A DNA stretch of 64,000 bases from Dermanyssus gallinae (GCA_003439945.1 QVRM01006018.1:310001-374000); one strand, 5' to 3'. Positions 1 to 11,596 are shown, counted from the stretch's first letter. Notes: a model not told the origin generated them from the sequence alone. A program made the numbers and translations.

Positions 1-231
1 GAATTCAACTTTAACGCGGCCTCCATCGACTGGCTGGACTACGTGCAGACCTACTGCAATGGTATTCGGCGGTTCATCCTCAAGGAAGACGAGGGCAACC
101 TCGAGCAGAGGAGATGCCGCCTCACCCGCGTCAAGTACATAGGCTACGCAACCAACGCCTTGGTTGTCCTTACCGCCTGGAAGACGCTGTGTGCGCTCCT
201 GCCCTGTTCGGAGTTAACGGGACTCTGCTGA
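1..231 (+). CDS. Fatty acyl-CoA reductase, 3' part of last exon (copy 1, partial)
   Basis: The first base falls inside the last coding exon of a fatty acyl-CoA reductase (FAR). Frame 1 reads without a break to TGA at 229-231. It aligns base for base with 16702-16932 in the intact gene (constant offset 16701), with the same C-terminal residues (SELTGLC). This stretch is the end of the FAR_C ('sterile') domain plus the hydrophobic C-terminal segment (ATNALVVLTAW) that anchors FARs in a membrane. Upstream exons, if present, lie outside the window, so I cannot tell whether copy 1 is a complete gene or an orphan exon like copy 3. Near identity to the other two copies shows a recent duplication. 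Confidence 0.85.
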   Translation, partial: EFNFNAASIDWLDYVQTYCNGIRRFILKEDEGNLEQRRCRLTRVKYIGYATNALVVLTAWKTLCALLPCSELTGLC

Positions 232-323
232 ACTGACGCCCCCACCTGCGCCTGCCCCTAGTCACCTTGCCGCAATTGTGTCAATAAGCAATGGTCGAGT
301 AACTATGCAATGTTGAATGTATA

Positions 324-329
324 AATAAA
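324..329 (+). other. Polyadenylation signal AATAAA, FAR copy 1
   Basis: AATAAA lies about 95 bases after the stop codon. The same hexamer sits at the equivalent place after the other two exon copies. Confidence 0.6.
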
Positions 330-435
330 TACGCATTAATATGATTGTATACATCAGTTGTGTTTCGTGTGCAGAATAGTACTAAAGTAAAAACTACCCC
401 AGTCCTACTTTATTAGCGCCTTTCGTAGGAAGCAA

Positions 436-477
436 CTTATTATTATTATCATCATCATTTATTATTATTTACTTAAT
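436..477. repeat. ATT/ATC microsatellite, tail of E2 copy 1
   Basis: Impure (ATT)n with three ATC units. On the minus strand it is the (TAA)n tail of the E2 element and it abuts the FAR downstream sequence directly. Confidence 0.7.
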
Positions 478-742
478 ACAATTGTGAGGTATGAACGTTT
501 AAGTCATGTTTATCCTGCTCTGTTTTCTGTCAGTTCATGGCGCCTATAATGGAAGCCACGTTCCCTCTACACACGGCCAAAGACATCATCTGTCTCAAAA
601 ACATGGCCTCGCGTCGATCGCCCGTAACGTCTTCGATTCGTTTTCCGATGTCTCTAATGTAATGAGTGCAAAGTGGTAGCTTCTAGATAGTTCTATATAC
701 TTCCTCCGTTTTTCAGTATCCGCACGTTCTGCTACCCATCCC
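478..742 (-). mobile_element. REL-type retroelement E2, 3' fragment (copy 1)
   Basis: Read on the minus strand, this is the last part of a retroelement protein (GWVAERAD, EKRRKY, then ALITLET) followed by a short 3' UTR and a TAA tail. The protein is the C-terminal end of the block that follows the RPDG/WDAT motif in E1' and E3. A deletion of about 36 bases near 655, relative to copies 2 and 3, changes the frame, so the last residues differ from the RGN-AS-IIGAMN ending seen in copy 3. The 3' UTR carries the shared ACGTTC-N7-ACAATTGT motif. It is dead: only the 3' end is present and the frame is broken. Confidence 0.7.
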
Positions 743-755
743 TTATTATTATTAA

Positions 756-796
<41 letters not shown>
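743..796. repeat. (ATT)n microsatellite, tail of E3 copy 1
   Basis: Nearly pure ATT repeat. It is the 3' (TAA)n tail of E3 and marks where E3 inserted into E2, immediately before the GGGATGGG of E2. Confidence 0.8.
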
Positions 797-797
<1 letters not shown>

Positions 798-2960
798 ATG
801 TTACAATTGTGAGGTCTGAACGTATTCTTTGAATAATTATTTCACTCTATGGCGCCCAAAATAGATGCGCTCCCTCTGCAAACGACAAAAGGCAACGCTT
901 GCCTCAAGAATTGACCCTCTCTTCGGTCGCTTGGGACCTCCTTAATTCGCTTACTCAAATATTTGAGAAATGCTTTGTTTCCCTTGCTGTTTGGTCCTAG
1001 CGTCTCCATGGCAGTAGGCACAAAAGTATATCTTGTTTTCAGTCCAGCGTATTTAATTTTTTTCGAGACTTATAATCACACTGTTTAGTTCAGCATGTCT
1101 GGATGATCTACCGGTGCTCTTCGGGCAACTCAGTGGGTGTAGGCCACTGGAATCTACCATCTCTCCACACAGTTTGCACTGAAACGGCTCGCAGACGGGA
1201 GCGCCGATTCTAAGTGCTGACATCATGCGGAAATGGTTGGGATCCAGCATGGTGCCGAGCTGAGGCGAGGGTAAAGCTTTAAGCAAACCCCCACTGAAGT
1301 TATCTTGTGCCGCTAAGAATACGGCGTGTTCTCTCCGGGAAACAAGCCCCTCAAAGATCTCCCTGCTTTTGAGCTCATCGAGGTTATATTGGCTGAGATA
1401 TTCTTCTAAAGGGCCCGGGTCCAGCATGGTTCTAATAGTGTCCCGCGCTTTACTGGTTTCATGTTTTATTTGAAGTCGAACTGCCTCCTCCACTAACGAG
1501 GCTGCGACCGGACCAAATTAGATCAGTGAAGCAGTGTAGCAGACAGGTGCTAGGTCAATAGCACTCCTTATTCCCAGACCGTCTTCACGTATTGAAAGAC
1601 TTGCTCCCTGCTAGGTGTTGTCTACCAAATTGACGTTTAGGACTTCACTAAGTATATCTCTGCTGACGTCATCATGCGCGGTTACTTCTTCAGAGCACAC
1701 TATAGCAGGGCATGTACGCAGTATGTAGTTAAATTTTGAAGACCCCAGGTCATATATCCAAATGCACAGCGCAACCTGAGGATGCAAGCGTGTCAGTCGT
1801 GGACGAATATTTGTAAGGGCTTCTTTCTTCCTAGAGAGTGCATGCGAAATTCTATCTTGCTTTACGGGGGCCGCCAAAACGTTTAAGTTGTTTACCTCTA
1901 CACGCGTGATGCCAGGAAGTATTTCTGTGATCTCCTGGATTGCTTCCCCTCTCTCCTAAAGCAAGCCCCCGACAGCGGTAATCTCACATTTTGAAGCATT
2001 CAGTGCCAGTTTCCAGTCTTCTTCAAACTGCAGCACTCTTCTCAAATTTGTCGCGATGATACTCGCGGGGCCGGCAAGCGTGGCGTCATCTAGATACCAC
2101 ACATTGAAAGGGCTCTGTAGTTGCGATACTAGATCTAATATACCGAGACTAAATAGAGCATGGCCTAGCGGGTCACTCTGTTCAATGCCTGCTTCGGAAC
2201 ACAATGTTGAAGTTGTGCCCTAGGTTAAGAGTGAAGGATCTCTGTAACTTTACCAGACCATAGGCAAAAGCTCTGAACTTTTCTTCATCACTGCGTCCAG
2301 TCTTCTTGAATCTTGTCCCTTCTTAGCATATTAAATGCATCGCAGAACTCCAGTTTAACCAGAACCTTCACTGGGTCCTCAGTCTTCAAAAGGGCGCGTG
2401 TAGCATGTACCAGTGCTTCTTCGCCGCCTCTAACAGCCACTCCAACTTGATGTGGCAGTATCGCTGTCAAAATTGCCTTTTTCTTTTTCGCCATTGCTAT
2501 CTTTGCAGCAATCCTACGCAAAGTCAATTCACAAGCTATGGACCTTATCGAGTTGTCTTCTTTCTTAAGAGCTGTAAGATTTGCACCATAAAATACTGGT
2601 AGACAAAACTTAGGTAATGTGCCGTTTAACTCTCTGTCAAGGAATATGCTTAGATCATTTAACAGGCATTCTGACAAAGGAACAGTTTGATCCAAAATAT
2701 CGCGCAGGTGATGTGATCGCAATCCATCCAGGGCGGCTTCGCTTGCAACAGGGAATGGGCGAATTGCCTCTAAGACCGCCGAATTTTCGACTCTCTCGCA
2801 GAATCCAACTGTAGGTTGCTCGAAGGTTTCTAAGCATTCCTGACAGGGGGTGGCGGGTGTTTGTTTCTTAATTCGCGCTCTGTGCGAGAATTACGTGATG
2901 CAAATGTGTCTGATGACAGCAGGACTCTAGCGGCAGAGCGTACATTGCTCTTTTAGGAGT
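797..2960 (-). mobile_element. REL-type retroelement E3 (copy 1), broken
   Basis: Minus-strand pieces, in protein order: pre-RT and RT fingers (2722-2288, LRDILDQTVPL, ending with the CDAFNMLRRDK palm motif), RT palm with catalytic WYLDDATLAG (2204-1956), a helical segment (1877-1611), and a C-terminal part (1493-1053) with the zinc-like pattern CKLCGEMVDSSGLHPLSC. Frames break between the pieces. About 200 bases that encode the RPDG...WDAT nuclease-like block in copy 3 are deleted near 1058. RT plus zinc motif plus C-terminal nuclease-like domain is the layout of early-branching R2/NeSL-type non-LTR elements; exact clade not assigned. It cannot encode a working protein. Confidence 0.75.
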
Positions 2961-3660
2961 CCCGGAATTACATCTAGGGTACATCAGTACGTAAATTCAT
3001 ACTTAAACCAGGGAAGATAATTTCCCATATGTCGTCTATATAGGACTTTTGCGCGCTATCAGGTTCGCGGCTTGCTTGAAATGGAACTTTTCCGGCTTTG
3101 CTCGGGAATGTTGCATTTTTCTATGGGCCTATTGTGAACAACAAATCTTTGCCAGAGCGTGAAATGACCAAGCACGGAACCCAAATGCGCCACCAAAGTG
3201 TATCATCTCTTTTTGAATGTAAACGCTCCTAAAAGCAGAAATAGATCCCTCGCAGGTATGATCTCGGGACATCTCGGGATCGACTCTCCGATCGAACACA
3301 CGAGAAGACAGGAAAGTAATGCGCACTTACTACTACCCAGGCCTCACATTTATTTTTTTGTATACCAGCATTAACTAAAAAACACCAACATTAAAGTCTG
3401 CTAATTCTAAGAAATTGATTCGCGTTGAAGTTGCGACGTCGGCTGCTATTATGGTGAGATAGAGCGCAATTTCTGACTTGGCCCCTAACAGAATAACAGC
3501 CTCTATGCGTTAGCAATTTTCCAGTTGGATTAGTGCGTCACTACTCTTGGCATTATAGCCCAAAACGTAGACTGCCTCATACGTAGCTCACTTAACTATT
3601 TAAGAGTTATTGAGGTAAAGGCTGAAAACAACTGGACCGCGACACAGACGTCAAAAGAAA
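2961..3660. other. Conserved spacer upstream of E3
   Basis: This stretch is shared by all three duplicated copies (compare 22900-23590 and 35990-36460). It may include the 5' part of E3: short minus-strand frames (for example 3326-3129) are similar between copies but carry no motif I recognise. I see no host gene. Confidence 0.5.
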
Positions 3661-3687
3661 TAGTCGAACTCCTGGCCTTAGATTAAT

Positions 3688-3999
3688 ATATATATATATA
3701 TATATATAAAGGGGGATGTAGGGAAGCATGAGATGAACACGTTTATGTTTGGGATACACGCAGAGTTCTAAACTCGAACCATGCCGTTAAGCACCTGGAA
3801 GGGCTTGAACGATACGCTCAGTCGCTGTTCGCTTCTTATCCAATTCAGGTAAGATGGCCCATCTGATAAAGGAGAACCACCTAGAAAAGGCATGCCTTTT
3901 TATCGGCGTCGTGCAGAAAACTTTTATATATATATGAGTTAACGATTTATTTTCCATATAATACATTATGCGTATGTTACACATATCACGAAGGATGAA

Positions 4000-4065
<66 letters not shown>

Positions 4066-4153
4066 TATATCACGAAGGATGAATGATATATATATATATA
4101 TACATATATATATAATACATTATGCGTATGTTACACATATCACGAAGGATGAA

Positions 4154-4201
<48 letters not shown>

Positions 4202-4250
4202 TATATCACGAAGGATGAATGATATATATATATATACAAACTAAGTCTCA
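3688..4250. repeat. AT microsatellites with a repeated 20-bp module
   Basis: (AT)n tracts lie at 3688-3708, about 4000-4063, 4086-4112, 4157-4199 and 4222-4236. Between them the module CACGAAGGATGAATGATATA recurs four times, twice preceded by ATTATGCGTATGTTACACAT. The same module appears once in copy 2 (23878-23915) and copy 3 (36776-36818). A related, diverged form is at 47924-47975. Confidence 0.75.
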
Positions 4251-4660
4251 TACAATGGTTGGTTTTAAGAACTATATGTGCACCTGAAGAAGCGATAAAG
4301 TAAGTAAAAGCTAACGGCTTCCGATTCACGCCGGGGTTGATTAAAATGTCACTTGCTAACGCGACGATTTCAAGGTTAGCCAAAACGATATTGGATACAT
4401 ATATCTTACCCTGAAATCTTTGTTCTATATGGCCTACGCTTGCTATGCAATTTTGGGTTTTCGTGAGCGACTCACTGTAAGTTTTTAGAGTATGTAAACT
4501 AGAAGTCTAGTATTTTATTAGCGATTTCGTTTTCCTACTCTTGGTTTTGATTCCACCCAAATGATGCACATGATCCATATAGTGACATCAATTATTACCT
4601 TAATTATTGTCGCGAGTTCTATATCAATTGCTTGTTACTGTCTAGTAATTGTTAACTATA
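4251..4660. other. Spacer shared by the three duplicated copies
   Basis: Non-coding DNA also found at about 23970-24391 and 44530-44953. No gene, RNA or transposon motif is visible. Confidence 0.5.
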
Positions 4661-5610
4661 TACGAGGGCGGATCGAAAGCAGATACATATTTATAAAAAT
4701 AAGACTACTTCATATAAGTGTTTTTGTTTCTTTCAAAACAACTCCCGCTCGCTGCAATGCAGTTGCGCCAGCTTTTACCCACTCTTCGAAACATTTTTTA
4801 ATGTGTCTTTTGTGTTTGGTCGCTCCTGCAAATTTCTTTGGTCGTAATGGAGAATCCAAGAGTTGCTGTCAGAGTTCAGGCCTTTTGTGTCACACGTTTA
4901 CGCGCAATCTTCATGAAATTTCGAGCTAATATTTTTCACCGACTGTGAAACAAGGTGGCAAAAATCGTAGACGATGATTTCCTTGTACTCCAAAAAAAAC
5001 AGTCAAAAGGACCTTGGTTTTGAATCTGCTCTGTCTAAATTTCTTCGATCGACTTTATCCTTGGACGCACCACTGGGAGGATTGGGCCTTAGTCTCGATG
5101 TCGTAGCCATATTCCCATGACTCGTCTTCTGTAATCACTCTATGAAGCAAGCCAAAGTCTTCTGGTGCCGCTCGAAGGTTCGATTCGAACATTTCTCGGC
5201 GAGCATTAATTTGCTGGAATTTTAAAGTTTATAGAACACATTTTGCTGCCGGTCGTTTGACGCATATGTCAAGACTGTTGCAACTGTTTCATAAGATATT
5301 TTTAATTCCTCAGCTAAAAAAAATATTTTTTTAACTCTTCACGAAATCGACGGAGCCACGCACACACATTGTTTAAGAATCCTACTTGATCACCATAAAC
5401 AGTTCGTAACATGAGCACCACTTTAGAGCATATGATTTGGTTTTTAACACAGAACTTTATGCAGATTCTTTGTTCTTTCACTTTCTGCTCCGCCAAAAAA
5501 CTTTGTTTTCCTGAGTTTTTGAACCTAATTCGAACAATATACGGGGTTATCAATTGGCGCGAAATTTGCCCATTGTGTAGTCGATATATGGCGCATCTGA
5601 TAAGACTTTA
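4661..5610 (-). mobile_element. mariner-family DNA transposon remnant (copy 1)
   Basis: Minus-strand translation shows the mariner transposase N-terminal helix-turn-helix (5553-5314: EQRICIKFCVKNQ, then MLRTVYGDQ and WLRRFREE). Further on is the first catalytic block at about 5140-5070, which reads VITEDESWEYGYDIET, matching the mariner TGDESW..YD motif. A C-terminal stretch KKCFEEWVKAGATALQRAG lies near 4750-4800. Stops and frameshifts separate the blocks. The left end, TACGAGGGCGGATCGAAAG at 4661, looks like a mariner terminal repeat; I could not find its partner near 5610-5700. Dead element of the Tc1/mariner superfamily. Confidence 0.75.
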
Positions 5611-5722
5611 GTGTCAATTCAATTTTTGAAAATTCAAAGTACTAGAATTTGCCAACTTACCTTCCTATTAATACATGGTCCGCCAGCTAAATCAAGACAG
5701 ACGTGTGCACCACCAGCATACG

Positions 5723-5728
<6 letters not shown>

Positions 5729-5754
<26 letters not shown>

Positions 5755-6305
5755 GTTGCTCGTTGCAGTTGGGGAATATGGGTCGGTCGGTCGAAGAATA
5801 GAATTGTTCGGAATAATAGAAGGTTGACTCGAATCTATAACGTCGTTGACTGGTCGGGTTACACACTTCTCTTGGCGGTGCACGTTGTTCTTGGTGGTGA
5901 TGATGATGATGCCGATACTCTGGGTGTGCCACGGTCCGTGGACGATGGGGCACGTGCCATGTGGTCGTATGCACACACCTGGCTGGTTTTGAATCGAGTT
6001 GTCTATGCTGGTCTCGATGCTGTGGCTGTTGCCGATTCCTGGGGAGGCGAGATGCACGTTTGACAATGTGCTCGGACGGTTGTGGTGTCGCGTCTCCGTG
6101 CTGCTGATGATGGTGGATGAAGGTGGTGGTGCCGTGCTTGGTGACGAATTTCCAACTGCCTACTTTGACGTTTCAGTTGGCTGGTTGGTCGGCCTGCTGA
6201 CGTTATAATTAGATGTTGGCTTAGTGACTGGCAATTATGTGACTACGCTGTGGTTGGTTTCTGTTACTACGCTGTGGTAGGCCTCGTTCGTAGTGGTAGG
6301 CCTCG
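5729..6305. other. Unassigned intergenic stretch
   Basis: An AT microsatellite (5722-5750) is followed by GC-richer sequence open on both strands, including a His- and Gln-rich minus-strand frame (5974-5750). The minus-strand reading from 6200 to 5750 is Ser/Thr/Pro/His-rich, like the linker regions of LINE ORF1 proteins, but has no diagnostic motif. A short direct repeat (GTAGGCCTCGTT) occurs at about 6276 and 6296. I call no gene. Confidence 0.4.
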
Positions 6306-7602
6306 TTACAATATAACACCGCTAAAGAAAAGCTAACCGTTGAGCAACACGGATTCCTTCCCGGGCGATCAATCTAAGATGCTATCAACCTTCTGCTGGA
6401 CTATGTGCAACGACGTCATCAAAGTAAAGAAATGACGTATACCGCATTCATAGATTTTATGACCGCATTTGACTCTGTCCCAAGGGACCGTCTCTTAAAG
6501 ATAATTCGTAGCAAATTTTTAATACGCGGAGCAATGCACAACCTTGTCCGGGACATGCTTCACTATAACTCTATCATAGTTAAGAACGAAGATAATTATG
6601 TCAACGACACCATAATGCAAACGATGGGATTGGCCCAAGGAGATCCTGCTAGCCCGTTCCTTTTTATAATGTACATAGCAGCCTTATCGGATCTTCTACG
6701 CGATGCAAAGGCTCCGCACGCCTTTAACGCAGATGACCTAGTCAGCCTCGCAAATTCGCGTGAACATCTCCAGTATTTCCTGGACAAAACAGTTAATTGG
6801 TGCAAAGAGAACACGCTAATAATAAACATAACTAAAACGAAAGTCCTTCGCTTTAGCCGAGGAAGGCATACGCCGCAGCCGATCGCCGCATCAAAATGAA
6901 TGGCATTGCATTGGAGATCGTCAGCCACTTTCCTTATCTCGGCATTACATTGACACCAAAACTTTATTTTAGCAGACATGTCGAGATTATACTAGCCAGG
7001 GCAACAGCAACTGTCATGCTTCTCGGTCAACTTCGAGATATCAACCTGAAGACTGCGCTAAACATATTCAGGCTAAAAATTGTCTTTATTATATGATACG
7101 GCCTGCCTGCAATAGCACTATTTCTCACTGTTAGCGATCTGAAAAGGCTAGATCGTTTTAAAGCACCTAATATTAAGCGCGTGCTAGGTCTACCCAAAAA
7201 CGCATTTGCTAACTTTGCTCTTGAACTATGTCGCGAACGAGCTCTTACAGAGGATTTTGCCCTATACGGACTACCACTTCGTGAAGCCGTGCTCACAGTA
7301 TATAAAGAGTTTCGGGAGATACGCAACGTGAAGTTTGCGTCCTATAACTATACGGACGGATCAGCGTTTTGCTCGGACAAATGGAAGAGAGGAGCCCAGA
7401 AGAACCGAGCACTAGTTTGTCGAGTGACATGGCACGAATACCATTACCACATGTGTTTGAGTGGACAGTGTTTTGATGTCGATGGTTGTATGTGTAGATT
7501 TTGTGGAAATTGTGATATTGATAGATACCATATACTTGTGTGCACCGAAAGGACATGGAAATTGTGATATTGATAAATACCATATACTTGTGTGCACTCA
7601 TT
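6306..7602 (+). mobile_element. LINE-L non-LTR retrotransposon, 5'-truncated (copy 1)
   Basis: The 5'-truncated reverse transcriptase begins around VEQHGFLPGRSI. RT motifs follow in order: AFIDFMTAFDSVPRD (palm A), GLAQGDPASPFLF (motif B), and FNADDLVSLA (motif C). In motif C the aromatic residue before ADD is Asn. Next come INITKTKVLRF and, after a frameshift near 6895, FPYLGITLT. The thumb/connection (RVLGLPKNA) and a C-terminal zinc-like CRFCGNCDIDRYHILVC end the protein. A stop at 7096 and the frame break make it a pseudogene. The closest relatives I can see are the copies at 13345-13930, 54551-54754 and 60400-60990. Clade not assigned. Confidence 0.75.
7503..7602 (+). repeat. 53-bp tandem duplication at the LINE-L 3' end
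   Basis: GGAAATTGTGATATTGATA followed by (G/A)ATACCATATACTTGTGTGCAC occurs twice head to tail, 53 bases apart. The duplication repeats the codons of the terminal Cys/His motif. Confidence 0.75.
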
Positions 7603-7714
7603 CGTCTGCTACTCATCGAATGGAGTGGTGCTAACCTGTGAGGTTACCCCCAAAAGTGGTATTTCCGTGCATAATTTTATACATTTTTGTGGTGGACAAG
7701 TGTGTGCTAGAAAC

Positions 7715-8753
7715 ATGGATGTCACTCCCAACGACAGCACAGTACCGGACTATATGGACCGGGCAAAACTTTTTATGGACAACCATAGACTCCGACTTGA
7801 CGAAGCGGCGCGAATGACAGCCGTGATGAACATGTTTGCTATCGGTAAAGCCACTCAACCGCTTAAGTTACGTGTTCAAGCTGTTGAAGAAACATCTGCG
7901 AACCATGACAGGCGTATCCGTGATCTCGAAGATGAAATTCATGTTCTCAAAGAGCGTCTTTGCACATCTGAAGCTAAGAACAAACAACTAGTATATCAAC
8001 TACAAAACGATAAGAAGCGTTCGTACGCTTACACTGTTCTTATAATGGGCATTCCAGAAGATCTACCTGAGCTTCGACGAAAATAAAATAGTCGCGACCC
8101 TGGCTTCCGAAAGTTCGTTTTAAGTTATCTTCAAAGGTACGTTGGTACAATCAATGACGATGATTTCGAACTGACTGGGCCCGATAGAACGAACATCTCG
8201 CCCTCGTCCCATTGTCGTAAAATTTTACAGCAGAGATAAGGCGTGGGCTCTGACTTCGGTATCTTTCACATCCAGGGGTAAGCCAAACTCCTCAAAATTT
8301 CTTATTAAATCACATAAGCCGCCAACCGAACGACCCTCTGCCTCTCCCCCCTCAAATACAATCACCAGTGGACGAGAGAACAGCGGTTCTACCCAGCAGC
8401 AGCTCCACCAGCAACGACAACCAAATCAGCAGCGTGCACAACCCAACAATCCTTCATCACAAACATTCACTTGCAGCACTAACAGTGACAACGACAACGC
8501 CAACCTAGGCAGGCAGACTGTTGTGACACCTGTGTCTGTCACAACGACTGCTAGCACTGTTACTGGCGGTAACGACGTCGATTTGTCGGGCTACGGTAAA
8601 CAACAGCCTAATAGACAGACGACGAACCTCCAAGAACAGCAGTTACAGCTACACCGAGAAGTTGCAAGTGAAGAAGAGGAAGAGGAAAATGAACCACAGC
8701 AGAAAGAGCAGCTGGGAACGCACAATCCGAAACAGCAACAACAGAAAAAATAG
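7715..8753 (+). pseudogene. LINE-K ORF1 (coiled coil plus L1-ORF1-like domain), broken
   Basis: The frame opens with MDVTPNDSTVPDYMDR and runs into a heptad-rich coiled coil (VQAVEETSANHDRRIRDLE) and then YAYTVLIMGIPEDLPE. That last stretch is the start of the RNA-binding domain of L1-type ORF1 proteins (Transposase_22 family). The frame stops at 8086. The rest continues in other frames: RPRPIVVKFYSRDKAWAL near 8200, then a Gln/Asn-rich tail with an acidic run (EEEEEEN) up to a stop at 8751-8753. ORF1 proteins coat the element RNA and form trimers through the coiled coil. Stops and frameshifts make it inactive. Confidence 0.65.
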
Positions 8754-8886
8754 GAAGCGGCAGCAGCCGCAACCTCAGGATGATCACCTACCAGCTGCTG
8801 GTGCGGACGGCGCTGAAACAACAGTCGCCGATCTGCAAGAAAGCAACGCAATTCGACCTAAACCGAATAGTCCGGTTACGAAATGA

Positions 8887-9529
8887 TGTGATATAGAGAT
8901 AACAATTATGAGTTAATTGCAGAGTTGAAATCTTATTCAAGGTACAATTAGATTTTATTTTAGATTACAAATCGTAATACTCAATTAAACCAAATTATTT
9001 GTCTCTTCATATGTACCATATACTCTCTAGCTATAGATGAAAATACACTTTAACAAGAAAACGCAATATTTGTTAATATGCAATACAGCATCACCAAATA
9101 TAAGAAACAAAATATCCATTTAATAACTATAATATGTTTACTACTAACTACGTGCATTCACCGCAACATAAAATTGATGTATGGGCATATGTGTATATAT
9201 GCTCGTATAGCCACTTATAAGGGAGCACTCGAGACAGTGAAGCATCGCTTTTCGTTTGAGACAAGACGCTAAAGTCATTACCAGCATTATTAGATAGTTA
9301 CTACTTTTTACTACTATTATTACAATACACGTATTATTACTTTTCTATTATTATTATTAATATTATTATATTTTACGTTCTACAAAAATTATTACAATTC
9401 TACTTGTAATTTTTTTTATCGATTAAGATACCTGCCTATGAATCCATTTGGTGAGGATGTCTCAAACCATGAAGAAAAAACAGCCAATTTTTCCACTTTC
9501 CTAACCAATGTATAAACAATACAAATGTC
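8887..9529. other. AT-rich gap inside LINE-K
   Basis: AT-rich DNA with short ATT runs near 9300-9370. No coding motif is visible between the end of ORF1 and the endonuclease fragment. Confidence 0.5.
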
Positions 9530-11594
9530 TTGCCAAAATACTTCAAACATATCTCTGTTTGCCACTTTAACCTGAGGGATATTGGCGCCAATACTAGATT
9601 CCATGATCTAAAACACGATATTGAATCGTTTACGTTCCATTTTGACTTTGTTGCAATTTCTGAGAGCTGGTGCACAAAAGTTACAGAACGTATGTACAAT
9701 ATAGCTGAGTTTAAACACTTAGTTCAATCTCGAAAACAAAATACTCGAGTATATCTAATATTTATCTAAATATCTAAATTATATAAGAAAACATGCGCTC
9801 AAAAACAAAAAGAATACTATGCGGACAAATTTAATACCTCTACACTTCGCAAGAGATGGAAGATTATGAACATGATTTGTGGCAGAAGTATACAGAAATA
9901 AACTATAATTACGTCGGTTAACCACAACAACACATCTACAACTGACCCTGCTGAGATAGCCGAAGTACTCAACATACATTTTGCAACAATGGGTTCTAAA
10001 GCAGTTTGCAATAAATATGGGGCAATGACAACTTAATACAATTACAAAATTAATTAATTTAATCCGCACCAAGATGTCCCCCCTGAAAAATTCACATTCA
10101 ATGAAATCACTCCCGAGGCAATCACGAGAGGCTGTCAAACGCATATTCCTGGCAAGTTTATTAAGCAATACATAACCTACATATCAAGTATTCTCGCAGC
10201 TATCTTCAACCAATGTCTTGCACAAGGGGTATGCCCGGCAGAATTGAAATGTGCAATAATTACACCAATTTTTAAACAGGGAGATAAAATTTGAACCAAC
10301 TAATTATCGACCTATAAGTTGCGTTCCATTCCTAGCGAAACTGTTTGAGTCAATTATTAATGATCAGATTCGACTATATCTTGACAACACACACTTTTTT
10401 AGTCCGATGCAGCTTGGCTTCCGTAGTAAATGCAATACCAATTTAGCTCTTACCCATCTTCAGGAATATATAACAAAAAGCTGGGAGTCTAATCAAATTG
10501 TTGCTGGTATATTTGTCGATATCGAAAAAGCATTTGACTCGGTCGATAAAAATATCCTAATCAATATACTCGCACAACTGAATTTCGCTGTTTTTTAATT
10601 CTTATTTAACCGACAAGATACAAATCACCAGAAATGGCGACACTATGTCATCTCCGTGTTCCCCACACCTCGGTACACCACATGGAACCAGCCTTTCACC
10701 AACACAATTCCTAATATTTATTAACTCGCTTCTAAAGGCTAGTGAACTGAAGACTATTGCTTTTGCTGACGACATCACTTTTCTTTGTCCACTTTCCTTT
10801 CAAAGTCTAACTAGCGATGTTGAGTATACAAATGGCCAACTTAAACTTTTCTCAAATTGGCATTCAAAACACAGGCTGTCTTTAAATATAAGTAACACAA
10901 AAATGTTAATTTTTACTCCATGGCAAAGATCAATAAACCCACAAATAGCAATTAGATTCGATAATACTAATGCTTGGGTGTAACCCTTGATCCCTCACTG
11001 ACGTACCGAAATCACATAAATACCTTAAGTACCAAACTCAAACAGATTGTGCCTCAATTAAGTAAATTAAGCAATGTTGGCGTATCCCCTGATGTGATGT
11101 TGATTGTATATAAATCATTATTCCCTGTTATATAACATATTGCTTGCCACTGTTTGGGTCAACGCTTTCAACACTTACACATAAACTACAGGTTGCACAG
11201 AATAACGCGTTAAGAGCCATTTTTGGCTACAGAAGGGATGAAAGTGTATTTCAATCTTTATGCTATTCACAAACTGCTTAATATAACATCACTTTACAAA
11301 TTTGAATTAGGCATTCTTGCGTATAAAAACTTCCGTGGCATGTTGCCTCCAGATTTATCTTTTTATTTTACATTCAAAACCAACAGAAATCGAAACAGCC
11401 CACCTCTTAGAATACCCAATACTTATCGTAACTATAGACTTAAATCGCCTGATATGGCCATGGCCAAATTATGAAACGCACTCGATAATGAATTACGGGA
11501 ATGTACATCACTTAAGTTATTCAAGGAAAGATGGCACCAAAAATTACACAGTGAGCAATGCCTTGATCGATAAGACTCTTCAACGATATGCAGG
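9530..11594 (+). pseudogene. LINE-K ORF2 (endonuclease fragment and reverse transcriptase), broken
   Basis: 9530-9769 reads CHFNLRDIGANTRFHDLKH then FDFVAISESW, the first two motifs of an APE-type endonuclease. The rest of that domain is gone. From 9781 a pre-RT region (KEYYADKFN, LRKRWKIMNMICG) continues with stops. The RT palm is at 10407-10598 (QLGFRSKCNTN, GIFVDIEKAFDSVDKN) and 10645-10983 (GTPHGTSLSPTQFLIFIN, then IAFADDITFL with catalytic FADD). The C-terminal part lies at 11223-11590. There are several stops and frameshifts. The enzyme would copy the element RNA at a nicked target (target-primed reverse transcription). Confidence 0.7.
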
Positions 11595-11596
11595 TC

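Larger units (their letters stand above)
1..5728. repeat. Segmental duplication, copy 1
   Basis: From base 1 to about 5728 the order is FAR last exon, E2 fragment, E3 element, a conserved spacer, AT microsatellites and a mariner remnant. The same order with very similar sequence recurs at 16259-24870 (copy 2) and 26729-45985 (copy 3, interrupted by later insertions). Copies 1 and 3 stay alike to the stretch ending CACCAGCATA and then diverge inside an AT repeat. Copy 1 lacks the E1 remnant present just after the exon in copies 2 and 3, and it has private deletions in E2 (near 655) and E3 (near 1058). Confidence 0.85.

Noticed and set aside
1..6. The window starts with an EcoRI site (GAATTC), as a cloned insert would.
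   Set aside because: The same GAATTC occurs naturally in the FAR exon at 16702 and 27171, so it is ordinary gene sequence; where the contig was cut cannot be told.
4561..4929. A 122-codon hydrophobic + strand frame, also present at 24292.
   Set aside because: It covers the mariner remnant in antisense; the transposase motifs are on the minus strand.
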